A DNA stretch of 14,575 nt from Bacteroidota bacterium (GCA_025359355.1 JANYGR010000191.1:1-14575), one strand, 5' to 3'. Numbered from the stretch's first letter, positions 8,250-14,455 are shown. Made by a program: numbers and translations. The notes: generated by a model not told the origin, from the sequence alone.

Positions 8250-8436
8250 GTTTACGGCTAGAAAAAACAGTTTTATCCATTTTAGGATAATTATTTAATT
8301 CAAAATTATAAGCTACAGATTGTAGATAATTAAAGACTTCAACTAATTGTTCAAATGTGAAATTTTTATAATTATCAGCTTCTTTATTTTGGTTGCTAAA
8401 ATTATACGATTTAAAGCTATTTCTATCTAATTTCAT
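8242..8436 (-). CDS. small acidic-helical protein paired with the nucleotidyltransferase (possible antitoxin)
   Basis: The 64-aa protein starts MKLDRNSF, contains NKEADNYKNFTFEQLVEVFNY, and ends with PKMDKTVFSSRKHG. This pattern (MKLDR, EAD, YLxxxAYNF, P+MD+T.FS.RKH) is one I associate with small Bacteroidota proteins encoded directly before such nucleotidyltransferases; no function is established. It is somewhat shorter than the homologues I recall (around 80-90 aa). Its ATG overlaps the wbpD stop as ATGA, and its stop lies within the start region of the nucleotidyltransferase gene. Three consecutive genes are therefore linked by overlaps, which argues that it is expressed with the operon. 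No helix-turn-helix or other DNA-binding motif is apparent. Confidence 0.65.
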   Translation of the reverse strand: MKLDRNSFKSYNFSNQNKEADNYKNFTFEQLVEVFNYLQSVAYNFELNNYPKMDKTVFSSRKHG

Positions 8437-9011
8437 TGTATTCTTTTTACAACGTTATTCTTTAATTCATAAACCTGTCCGCTTTCTTTACAAGTAGCTA
8501 ACCCTTGTTCGTTAAACGCTAGTTTATGTCCAAATTCGCTCATCCAGCCTGTTTGACGAGCCGGATTACCTATTACTAAAGCATAAGCCGGAACAGTTTT
8601 GGTTACCACGGCACCAGCACCAATAAAGGCATATTCGCCTATGTCATGACCACAAACAATAGTAGCATTTGCTCCAATACTCACGCCATTACCTACATGG
8701 GTTTTGGCGTATTCTGATTTGCGATTAACAGCGCTTCTTGGATTGATCACGTTTGTAAATACCATTGACGGCCCTAAAAAAACATCATCACCACAAATAA
8801 CACCAGTATAAATGGATACATTATTTTGAACTTTCACGTTTTTACCTAACACCACATCTGGCGATACCACTACGTTTTGTCCTATATTACAGTTTTCGCC
8901 TAAAATACACTTGGGCATAATATGACTGAAATGCCATATTTTGGTGCCCTTTCCTATAACACAACCATCATCAATAATGGCAGAAGGATGGGCATAATAT
9001 TCTTTTTCCAT
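8433..9011 (-). CDS. wbpD: UDP-2-acetamido-3-amino-2,3-dideoxyglucuronate N-acetyltransferase, WbpD-like
   Basis: This is a left-handed beta-helix (hexapeptide-repeat) acetyltransferase of 192 aa, the normal WbpD length. It starts YYAHPSAIIDDGCVIGKGTK and carries IWHFSHI, GQNVVVSPDVVLGKNVKVQNN, GPSMVFTNVINPRS, IVCGHDIGEYAFIGAGAV and NPARQTGWMSEFG, all close to the P. aeruginosa WbpD pattern. The enzyme transfers acetyl from acetyl-CoA to the 3-amino group of UDP-GlcNAc(3NH2)A, giving UDP-diNAc-glucuronate for B-band-type O antigen or capsule. It is a cytoplasmic trimer in the family. It is the first gene after a good promoter (9029-9061), and its TGA stop overlaps the next ATG. Confidence 0.92.
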   Translation of the reverse strand: MEKEYYAHPSAIIDDGCVIGKGTKIWHFSHIMPKCILGENCNIGQNVVVSPDVVLGKNVKVQNNVSIYTGVICGDDVFLGPSMVFTNVINPRSAVNRKSEYAKTHVGNGVSIGANATIVCGHDIGEYAFIGAGAVVTKTVPAYALVIGNPARQTGWMSEFGHKLAFNEQGLATCKESGQVYELKNNVVKRIQ

Positions 9012-9028
9012 ATAAAATTTTGAACTAA

Positions 9029-9061
9029 CAAACTTAAGTATTTCCGTTGAAAGTACCCAAT
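9029..9061 (-). promoter_or_regulatory. Bacteroidota-type promoter for the polysaccharide operon
   Basis: On the minus strand TAAGTTTG (9036-9029) is a perfect TAnnTTTG -7 box. ATTG (9061-9058), 21 nt upstream, is close to the -33 TTTG element. The -7 box ends 17 nt before the wbpD ATG, implying a leader of roughly 10 nt. The divergent rluF gene starts only 32 nt beyond the -33 box; no equally good promoter was found for it. Confidence 0.5.
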
Positions 9062-9092
9062 TTTTATGCTATTTGGATAAAAAAAGATAACA

Positions 9093-9794
9093 TTGCCTAA
9101 GTTTATAAAATACAGTTTGAGTTTTCGATTAAACATAAAATATTATTTGGTTCATAGCCTTGGTTTCACTAACAAAGAAGCTATTCGAGCTATCGACATG
9201 CGTAAACTAAAAGTAAATGGAACTATTATTACTGAAAACATTGAATTTGACGAGACTTTGGATATTTTTTTAGATGATGTCTTACTAAAACCCAAAACAC
9301 ATTTCATGTATATTGCCCTGTATAAGCCTCGTGGCATTGAAACAACTAACAATGAAGGTATACCCAACAATTTAACAACCGTTTTTAAATTTGATATGCA
9401 TTTGGGCTATGCCGGTCGTTTAGATAAGGAATCCGAAGGGCTACTATTGTTATCTAACGATGGAAAATACATTCAAAGTCTTTCAAGTCCGATAAAAGAA
9501 AAAGAAAAAGAATATGTGGTTACTGTCAACAAACCTATTACTCAAGCCTTTATTGAAGCCATGAGCGGAGGTTTAGATATTGTAATATGTCAAACCAAAC
9601 CCTGCATCGTTAAACAATTATCAGAGTTTGAATTTAATATTATTTTAACTGAAGGAAAAAACAAACAAATTCGACGCATGTGCAAAAAGCTTGATTACTT
9701 AGTAGCTCGGCTAATTCGAGTAAGAATTGATACGATATCTTTAGATGGCTTACAAGCTGGGGAATATAGAGAATATACTGTTAATAAAGTATAA
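9093..9794 (+). CDS. rluF: 23S rRNA pseudouridine(2604) synthase RluF
   Basis: RluF isomerises uridine 2604 of 23S rRNA. An N-terminal S4-like RNA-binding domain (residues ~12-60, including KEAIRAIDMRKLKVNG) precedes a RsuA/RluB/E/F catalytic domain. That domain has KPRGIETT, catalytic Asp111 in GRLDKESEGLLLLSNDG, EKEYVVTVNKPITQAF and GKNKQIRRMC. The EYLVTV-KPIT-FI-MS wording matches RluF better than RluB or RluE. It is 233 aa, shorter than E. coli RluF because the C-terminal tail is missing. The start is uncertain: there is a stop at 9078-9080, no in-frame ATG before the S4 domain, and the first candidate is TTG at 9093 after a purine-rich stretch. It is divergent from the sugar operon with 81 nt between them. 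Confidence 0.92.
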   Translation: MPKFIKYSLSFRLNIKYYLVHSLGFTNKEAIRAIDMRKLKVNGTIITENIEFDETLDIFLDDVLLKPKTHFMYIALYKPRGIETTNNEGIPNNLTTVFKFDMHLGYAGRLDKESEGLLLLSNDGKYIQSLSSPIKEKEKEYVVTVNKPITQAFIEAMSGGLDIVICQTKPCIVKQLSEFEFNIILTEGKNKQIRRMCKKLDYLVARLIRVRIDTISLDGLQAGEYREYTVNKV

Positions 9795-9832
9795 TATCTA
9801 ACCAAAGACTGCCTATCAATTCGTTGATTATC

Positions 9833-9863
9833 ATTGCTTATTTACCCTATTTTTTTATATTTG
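9833..9863 (+). promoter_or_regulatory. Bacteroidota-type promoter for the M23 peptidase gene
   Basis: TATATTTG at 9856-9863 is a perfect TAnnTTTG -7 element, with ATTG at 9833-9836 as the -33 element after a 19-nt spacer. Transcription would start near 9870, leaving a leader of about 20 nt before the ATG at 9892. The site lies in the rluF-peptidase intergenic region, suggesting separate transcription of the two genes. Confidence 0.55.
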
Positions 9864-9891
9864 CTTTGCAAAAAAAATGAGACGTCCATAA

Positions 9892-10863
9892 ATGTCTAAA
9901 GTAAAATATAGATTCAATACCAAATCGCTGACTTATGAAAAAGCGAAAGTAACGTACAAGGAAATTATTCTGCGCGTGCTTTCCTATTTGGCTACTGGTA
10001 CTGTATTTGCGGTTATTACCATTTTTTTAGCAAATAAATTTTTGCCCTCTCCCATTCAGAAAAAACAAAATCGTGAATTAGAAGTTGTTAAGTTACAATA
10101 TGACCTTTTAAATAAAAAAATGAAACAGGTACAAACTGTTTTAAATGATTTACAAGACCGAGATGATAATATTTACCGTGTCATTTTTGAAGCGGATTCC
10201 ATCCCCTCTTCCATTCGTAATGCGGGTTTTGGAGGAAGCGACCGATACAAAGATTTAGAAGGTTACAGCAATACTCAGTTGATGAAAGAAACGACTGAAC
10301 GACTTGATAGAATTACCAAACAATTATACATACAATCCAAATCCTTTGATGAAGTGGTAAAAATGGCTAAGGGTAAAGAAAAATTAATTGCCTCCATCCC
10401 GGCTATTATGCCTTTAAATAACAAAAACTTAAAACACGCGCCAAGTGGCTATGGCTGGCGCACACATCCTATTTACAAAACACAAGAGTTTCATCCAGGC
10501 ATGGATTTTACAGCAGAGCAAGGCACACCCATATATGCTACAGGTGATGGTGTTGTAGAAATTGCTGATGCCAATGCTCAAGGTTACGGCAATCATGTGG
10601 TGATAAATCATGGCTTTGGTTATCAAACTTTGTACGGGCACATGAGTAAGATTGCCACGACTCCAGGTAAAAAAGTAAAACGTGGCGATTTGATTGGTTA
10701 CGTGGGAAGCACGGGCTTAAGTACTGGTCCGCATGTTCATTATGAAGTGATCAAAAATGGTGAAAAAGTAAATCCTATTAACTTCTATTACAACGATCTG
10801 TCTCCACAAGAATACCAATTGATGCTAGAGTTATCTACTAAATCTACTCAATCTTACGATTAA
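9892..10863 (+). CDS. membrane-anchored M23 (LytM-type) peptidoglycan endopeptidase
   Basis: A short cytoplasmic N-terminus is followed by one transmembrane helix (residues ~25-47, containing SYLATGTVFAVITIFLA), a periplasmic coiled coil (~56-105, with NRELEVVKLQYDLLNKKM) and an M23 domain (~175-300). Zinc ligands are visible: H201 and D205 in HPGMD, and H283 in HVHYE, with H281 and H250 (LYGHMS) as catalytic partners. The domain is therefore predicted to be active rather than a degenerate LytM regulator. The family cleaves peptide cross-bridges or acts in cell division and envelope remodelling. Lengths are typical for Bacteroidota homologues (~320 aa). The ATG at 9892 is preceded by a clear promoter. 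Downstream, convergent, is the first accessory gene of the cassette-like region. Confidence 0.93.
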   Translation: MSKVKYRFNTKSLTYEKAKVTYKEIILRVLSYLATGTVFAVITIFLANKFLPSPIQKKQNRELEVVKLQYDLLNKKMKQVQTVLNDLQDRDDNIYRVIFEADSIPSSIRNAGFGGSDRYKDLEGYSNTQLMKETTERLDRITKQLYIQSKSFDEVVKMAKGKEKLIASIPAIMPLNNKNLKHAPSGYGWRTHPIYKTQEFHPGMDFTAEQGTPIYATGDGVVEIADANAQGYGNHVVINHGFGYQTLYGHMSKIATTPGKKVKRGDLIGYVGSTGLSTGPHVHYEVIKNGEKVNPINFYYNDLSPQEYQLMLELSTKSTQSYD

Positions 10864-10907
10864 GTTTTTACTATTTTCTTTTTTAAGACCGTGTGTTATG
10901 CGTTGCT

Positions 10908-12056
10908 TTATTTTCGTCCTTCAATTTCCAAACTAACTGATGTCGCTAATTTAACATTCGGTTCTATTTTATACCCAAAAATAAAGTCGTTGCAGTCTGT
11001 TGAATTTACATTGAAATAAAATTTAGTCTTCTTTGCCAATTTCATTATTTTAAACGCTTTTGTGTCGATAACCAACTGCCCAGAAAAGTTTTTAGCAGAA
11101 ATGTTTGCTATAAAATATTTATTTCCAGGTAAATAAAAACCTTTTTCAAAGTAGTCAAAACTATTCCCTTTAAATGCTCCATACCCAGCAGTTCCGCTTA
11201 CAAGTTTCACTGTCGTGTCATTGTCTTTGTAATACAGACCAACGTCACCTTTCCTTGCTGTTGTAATTATGCTTTGCAGGTCAAAACTGTTACCTTGAAA
11301 ATTGTCTTTGAACTTATTGTAATTAATAAAAACGCTGTCGACACTAATATTTGTTAATCTCAAACTGTCGTCTTGAAAGTGTTCAGATATTATTTTATTA
11401 CTTAACAAGTCAACTTTTTTAAATGCCAAATCTCCTTTAGTAGTAGCAAATTCGTAATAAATATATTTTTCGTTTTGGCTTAATAAAAAGTCGCCATAAA
11501 GTTCCTCATCAAGGTCTATGAGCGGTTTGAAAGAATTGCCTCCGATAGAATACTTGTAAATACTTGATTTGTTTTTCTTGCTATAGTTTTTGTCCCAAAC
11601 TCTGTCTTGAGATATTAAAAAGAAATCTGAATTTTTACTCCATTGAACTTCCGAGCTATTAAAGCGTCCCGATTTCTTGTCTTTTTCAACAGCAATTAAG
11701 TCCGTGCAGTCGTCAATTTTGAAGATTACTTTTCCATTACTGTCAATAAGTTTCATGTGGTTGTCAAAATAGATTAAAGCATGCTTGCTATTTGGGGAAA
11801 TGAACGCCTCTTCAATTTCACCTTCCCAAATTGGTTTTCTTGAATAGTCAAGTTTTCCGTCTGCCGAATAGTATAAACTGTTGTCAACTTTGAAATAAAA
11901 TGGCTTGGTTGATGAAAACTCAAAGATGCTTTCTTTAAGGTTTATCAACTCGGGTTCTCGGTTAAGGTCAGACTTAAAGAAAAATTTGTTAAGCAAAAAA
12001 TTCGCAACGATAAGCATTGTGACAACTATTACGATTATTTTAAGCAGTTTCTTCAA
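10908..12056 (-). CDS. hypothetical membrane-anchored protein (382 aa) of unknown function
   Basis: I do not recognise the family. The N-terminus (MKKLLKIIVIVVTMLIVANF) is an uncleaved signal anchor of about 20 hydrophobic residues with no lipobox cysteine, so the remaining ~350 residues should face the periplasm. That part is rich in short beta-strand-like segments with recurring S/T-D and Y/F patterns (SPNSKHALIYFDNHMKLIDS; SQNEKYIYYEFATT; PGNKYFIANISAK), suggesting a beta-propeller of the TolB/WD-like sort; this is only a shape guess. The start is a TTG at 12056: the lysines and hydrophobic run begin there, and no ATG fits. A 7-codon mini-ORF overlaps this start. Its stop lies 44 nt from the peptidase gene, in convergent orientation. 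Confidence 0.6.
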   Translation of the reverse strand: MKKLLKIIVIVVTMLIVANFLLNKFFFKSDLNREPELINLKESIFEFSSTKPFYFKVDNSLYYSADGKLDYSRKPIWEGEIEEAFISPNSKHALIYFDNHMKLIDSNGKVIFKIDDCTDLIAVEKDKKSGRFNSSEVQWSKNSDFFLISQDRVWDKNYSKKNKSSIYKYSIGGNSFKPLIDLDEELYGDFLLSQNEKYIYYEFATTKGDLAFKKVDLLSNKIISEHFQDDSLRLTNISVDSVFINYNKFKDNFQGNSFDLQSIITTARKGDVGLYYKDNDTTVKLVSGTAGYGAFKGNSFDYFEKGFYLPGNKYFIANISAKNFSGQLVIDTKAFKIMKLAKKTKFYFNVNSTDCNDFIFGYKIEPNVKLATSVSLEIEGRK

Positions 12057-12076
12057 TGTGTTGTCGTTGTTGTCAT
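12053..12076 (-). other. seven-codon mini-ORF overlapping the TTG start of the 382-aa gene
   Basis: On the minus strand ATG (12076-12074) is followed by five threonine codons, one histidine codon and TGA (MTTTTTH). The TGA overlaps the downstream TTG start by 2 nt (CATTGA). It could be a leader peptide allowing translational coupling, or the remains of an original ATG start put out of frame by a small indel. The 104-aa gene also begins ATGACAACG, which favours a shared ancestral start sequence. Confidence 0.3.
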
Positions 12077-12083
12077 AAAGTTA

Positions 12084-12107
12084 CTTATAACGTTTTGCTG
12101 TTATAGG
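12084..12107 (-). repeat. short attC-like element (boundary motifs with almost no central part)
   Basis: TATAAC (12086-12091) and GTTATA (12100-12105) form a hairpin with an 8-nt loop. The 13-mer TATAACGTTTTGC (12086-12098) recurs exactly at 12872-12884, in the larger attC-like site. Read on the minus strand, it runs CTATAAC, AG, then CAAAACGTTATAAG, as if the two ends of the larger site had been joined and the middle lost. It separates the 114-aa gene from the 382-aa gene. Confidence 0.5.
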
Positions 12108-12135
12108 TTGCCAGCCGCACACAGTTTCATCCAGT

Positions 12136-12480
12136 TCACGTGTCCGCTTTATTTTTATTTAAAAGATACATAATAAAGAATATTACTGTTAGAACTAATG
12201 TCGGCAAGATTAAAAAACTACAAGTTACTGCAATTGCATAAGAAACCCCCATTGCTAAGCTTCCGTAGTGTCCGCCGATATTTGAAAATATTGCAACACC
12301 TAGCCCACAATAAGCCGTTAAAGCAATGTCGGTACAGAAAAATAAAAAACAATAACTTAAAATTGTCCGTAGATATCTTTTAATGAGTCTGAATAATAAA
12401 AACCACAAAAGTCCAAACGGTATGCATACAAGTAGTCCTGTAATTATATATGTAACTGTATTTGTGTCGGTCTGTGTCAA
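12136..12480 (-). CDS. small hypothetical membrane protein (114 aa)
   Basis: The family is not recognised. There are three hydrophobic segments: YIITGLLVCIPFGLLWFLLF, then YCFLFFCTDIALTAYCGLGVAIF, and a long LILPTLVLTVIFFIMYLL near the C-terminus, with a GGHYGSLAMGVSYAIAV stretch between. An inner-membrane location is expected. The start is a TTG at 12480 (TTGACACAGACCGAC); no ATG is available before the first membrane segment, so the call is less certain than for its neighbours. It lies 34 nt after the 104-aa gene with no boundary motif between them, so these two could share one cassette or transcript. Its downstream flank is the short attC-like element. Confidence 0.45.
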   Translation of the reverse strand: MTQTDTNTVTYIITGLLVCIPFGLLWFLLFRLIKRYLRTILSYCFLFFCTDIALTAYCGLGVAIFSNIGGHYGSLAMGVSYAIAVTCSFLILPTLVLTVIFFIMYLLNKNKADT

Positions 12481-12514
12481 TGTCCGGATTATTGTAGCGT
12501 CTTCTGAGTTTAAT

Positions 12515-12829
12515 TTAAATTATCTGCGCCTCTTCCAACAAGGTCTTTATAATAACTGAGATCCATAAAAGCCCAAACAGCATAGCGAAAACACCAATAA
12601 ATTTAAATTTGTGTCTGCGGTTTGTAATGAAAAGTATTAGCCCACAAATGAATAGCCCAGGTCCTGAAATAAATGTTTGAATATAAAAGTGTCCAGGAAA
12701 CCAAGAAGCGTTTGCTAAATTTCCAGTGAGCTGTCGTACCTCATAAATAATAATTGGAGTCGCCAGCAACAGACAAATGACGTAAAGAAAAATTGATAAT
12801 GTTCTGTATGGTAATTTGTCCGTTGTCAT
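12515..12829 (-). CDS. small hypothetical membrane protein (104 aa)
   Basis: The family is not recognised. The protein starts MTTDKLPYRTLSIFLY from an ATG and has three hydrophobic segments: LSIFLYVICLLLATPIIIY, FISGPGLFICGLILFI and FIGVFAMLFGLLWISVIIK. A loop between the first two (NLANASWFPGHFY) probably faces the periplasm, and TNRRHKFKF the cytoplasm. Its leader contains the boundary motif GTTATAGGTAA at the edge of the attC-like site, about 40 nt upstream. The start sequence ATGACAACG resembles the mini-ORF of the 382-aa gene. Together with the 114-aa gene it forms a pair of small membrane proteins in the same direction. No function is proposed. Confidence 0.55.
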   Translation of the reverse strand: MTTDKLPYRTLSIFLYVICLLLATPIIIYEVRQLTGNLANASWFPGHFYIQTFISGPGLFICGLILFITNRRHKFKFIGVFAMLFGLLWISVIIKTLLEEAQII

Positions 12830-12870
12830 TTGAGTATTTTTGTCTTTCGGAATGTCGTCCGGCTGGTTAC

Positions 12871-12967
12871 CTATAACGTTTTGCGAACAGGCTTCAGTTT
12901 TTTGCTAAGTCCAATTTACGCATTTGTGCAGTAACCCGCAAAAAATTGAGCCTGTTTGCGGTTAGCG
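12871..12967 (-). repeat. attC-like imperfect inverted repeat between TPR gene and small membrane-protein gene
   Basis: The 97-bp element runs, on the minus strand, from CGCTAAC (12967-12961) to GTTATAG (12877-12871). Within it two long arms, 12883-12905 (23 nt) and 12938-12959 (22 nt), pair along their whole length with two G-T wobbles and exactly one unpaired extra base. They surround a 32-nt centre. Terminal AAC/GTT ends, an approximate total length near 100 bp, long arms and an extrahelical base on one arm are hallmarks of integron attC sites. The terminal 7-mers do not match the strict attC consensus RYYYAAC/GTTRRRY. Confidence 0.55.
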
Positions 12968-12993
12968 GTTGGTCACCAAACTAGGAATCTGAA

Positions 12994-13998
12994 TTATTTG
13001 CTGAGAAAACTGTCCGCATTACGCAGTCCCTTTGCTTTTTTGAAGTCTTTTTTTGCTTCTTCAATATTTCCCATTGCCTCATAAACTATACCTCTATTGT
13101 TGTATGCGTCGGCCGCGGCTGGGTTTAATTCTATGGCTTTTGTTAAATCCTGAATTGCCCCCTCATAGTCTTTTAGCTCATACTTTAGTGGACCACGATT
13201 ATTATATGCACTGTAAAAGTTGGGATCGAGTTCTATTGCTTTATTAAAGTCCAGTAGTGCTTCATTATTTTTTTTTAATTTGTACTTTATGGCACCACGA
13301 ATATTGTAGGCTTCCTGATAATTGGTGTCCATCTGAATTGCTCTTTCAGATTCAGCCAAGGCGCCAGCGATGTCATTGAGTTTGTATTTTGCTATAGCTC
13401 GATAAAAATACAATTCTGCAAATAGATCGATCTTCTCCGCCATATCATAATCAGCTAAAGCGTCTTTGTATTTTCCCATTTCGTATTTCGCAGCACCTCT
13501 TTTTGCAATTGGGTCTGAGTATTTAGGATCCATAGAAATTGCTTTATTGTAGTAAGGTATAGACTCAGAATGGTACCCCATGTCGCTTTTTGCTAATCCG
13601 AGCATATAATAAATTTTTGGGTTGTCCGGAATAAATTCGAGGGTTTTCTTGTAGTCGTTAATAGCGCCTTCATAGTCGGACAACTCATATTTAGCCAAAG
13701 CTCTGTTATAGTATGCATTACCTCTATTATCATTTTCTCCGCTTTTGATTGGCTTTAATGATATAGCTTTCGAATAGTCGGCAATAGCACCCTTAAAATC
13801 TTTGAGTTGTAGTTTGCAATCTGCGCGCCTTAAATAGGCAATCGCGTTGTTGCTGTCTAACTTTATGAAAAAAGTTTGATTTTTAATAAGCCCCCTTAGG
13901 TTTGAAAAATTTGAAGTGTCTTTGTTGTGCGAAAAATACTGTCCTAGAAAAGTTGTCGAATAAAAAAGAAGAAACAATAAAATTAAAAGTCTATTCAT
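12994..13998 (-). CDS. secreted or periplasmic TPR-repeat protein (eight tandem TPRs)
   Basis: A signal peptide (MNRLLILLFLLFYSTTFLGQ) precedes eight consecutive tetratricopeptide repeats covering about residues 50-325. Each carries the canonical pattern, for example AYNNRGPLKYELKDYEGAIQ and YNRALAKYELSDYEGAINDY, with AI.L.P ends. No catalytic or other domain is attached, so it is a pure protein-interaction scaffold exported across the inner membrane. The 334-aa length is compatible with complete repeats and there is no internal break. The attC-like site begins 26 nt after its stop. About 130 nt upstream of its start is the tyrosine-recombinase remnant, making this the first gene of the minus-strand accessory cluster. 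Confidence 0.85.
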   Translation of the reverse strand: MNRLLILLFLLFYSTTFLGQYFSHNKDTSNFSNLRGLIKNQTFFIKLDSNNAIAYLRRADCKLQLKDFKGAIADYSKAISLKPIKSGENDNRGNAYYNRALAKYELSDYEGAINDYKKTLEFIPDNPKIYYMLGLAKSDMGYHSESIPYYNKAISMDPKYSDPIAKRGAAKYEMGKYKDALADYDMAEKIDLFAELYFYRAIAKYKLNDIAGALAESERAIQMDTNYQEAYNIRGAIKYKLKKNNEALLDFNKAIELDPNFYSAYNNRGPLKYELKDYEGAIQDLTKAIELNPAAADAYNNRGIVYEAMGNIEEAKKDFKKAKGLRNADSFLSK

Positions 13999-14128
13999 GT
14001 TTAAGTGTCTAAATGGTGACTTACCGCTAACTTACTTATATGAGGAGTTTTATTAGAGGAAGCGAACAAATATTGTGTTATTCCTCTAGTTTTTCTCATC
14101 TTATTGATTTTATAAATATATTCATTTT

Positions 14129-14248
14129 TCATAAACTATCAAATGGCGATTCTATTTTTAGTAAACTTTTATTACTTACATGGGTATATATTTCAGTTGT
14201 TGTACTCCTGCTATGCCCCAATATTTCCTGTATATAGCGCAACAGACA
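14129..14248 (-). pseudogene. C-terminal remnant of a tyrosine recombinase (XerD / integron-integrase-like)
   Basis: Minus-strand translation ending at TGA (14131-14129) gives RYIQEILGHSR followed by STTTEIYTHVSNK and SLLKIESPFDSL. This is the textbook end of tyrosine recombinases: LGH with the second conserved histidine, TT, and the nucleophilic tyrosine in IYTHV. The closing SPFDSL resembles the SPLD ending of integron integrases and related Bacteroidota recombinases. Upstream of about 14248 the frame no longer resembles the family (no HxxR or Arg box I), and no start precedes it, so only ~38 residues of a ~300-aa enzyme remain. It cannot be active. It lies directly upstream of, and in the same direction as, the attC-like accessory cluster. 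Confidence 0.8.
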
Positions 14249-14339
14249 ACTGAGCGGCTTGGCTTGCGTGATAAAAAAGTACTGTAGATTTCAAGTTATT
14301 ATTCAGCAGTCTTGACTTTTGGCTACCCACTTACCCGCT

Positions 14340-14360
14340 CAATTATACACTGTACAATTG
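14340..14360. repeat. 21-bp near-perfect palindrome
   Basis: CAATTATACA and TGTACAATTG flank a single central C, with one mismatched pair. The short spacing fits an operator-type dyad or a tight cruciform better than a terminator, and no T-run follows. It stands about 100 nt from the recombinase relic. Confidence 0.4.
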
Positions 14361-14416
14361 CCGTGTGTTAAGACAAAGAAAATAAAAATAAAGAAAATAA
14401 GTATTTGGACTTTGCC

Positions 14417-14455
14417 CTTCGTCCTTGCGAGGAGCTTTTCACCGACGAAGCAATC
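14417..14455. repeat. REP-like dispersed repeat (TTGCGAGGAGC...GACGAAGCAATC family)
   Basis: CGTCCTTGCGAGGAGC (14420-14435) and GACGAAGCAATC (14444-14455) match a palindromic repeat found in many bacterial genomes, usually CGTCATTGCGAGGAGC...GACGAAGCAATC. CTTCGTC (14417-14423) and GACGAAG (14444-14450) form a perfect 7-bp stem. The internal linker differs from the common form. Confidence 0.65.

Noticed and set aside
9012..9092. A promoter for rluF in the divergent intergenic region
   Set aside because: TATTTGG near 9070 resembles the -7 box, but spacing inside the element is wrong and no -33 partner fits well.
10891..10905. GTGTTATGCGTTGC, a 14-nt string I recall from Vibrio cholerae repeats (VCR attC)
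   Set aside because: It is short, has no pairing partner in the 44-nt spacer and could be chance, so I give it no weight beyond noting that it sits at the cluster's edge.
12871..12967. The large inverted repeat as a simple transcription terminator
   Set aside because: A 32-nt loop, a bulged arm and no T-run after the stem on the minus strand argue against it.
14040..14237. Plus-strand open frame of 65 codons
   Set aside because: It is the antisense shadow of the tyrosine-recombinase relic, which is recognisable on the minus strand; the plus-strand product resembles nothing.
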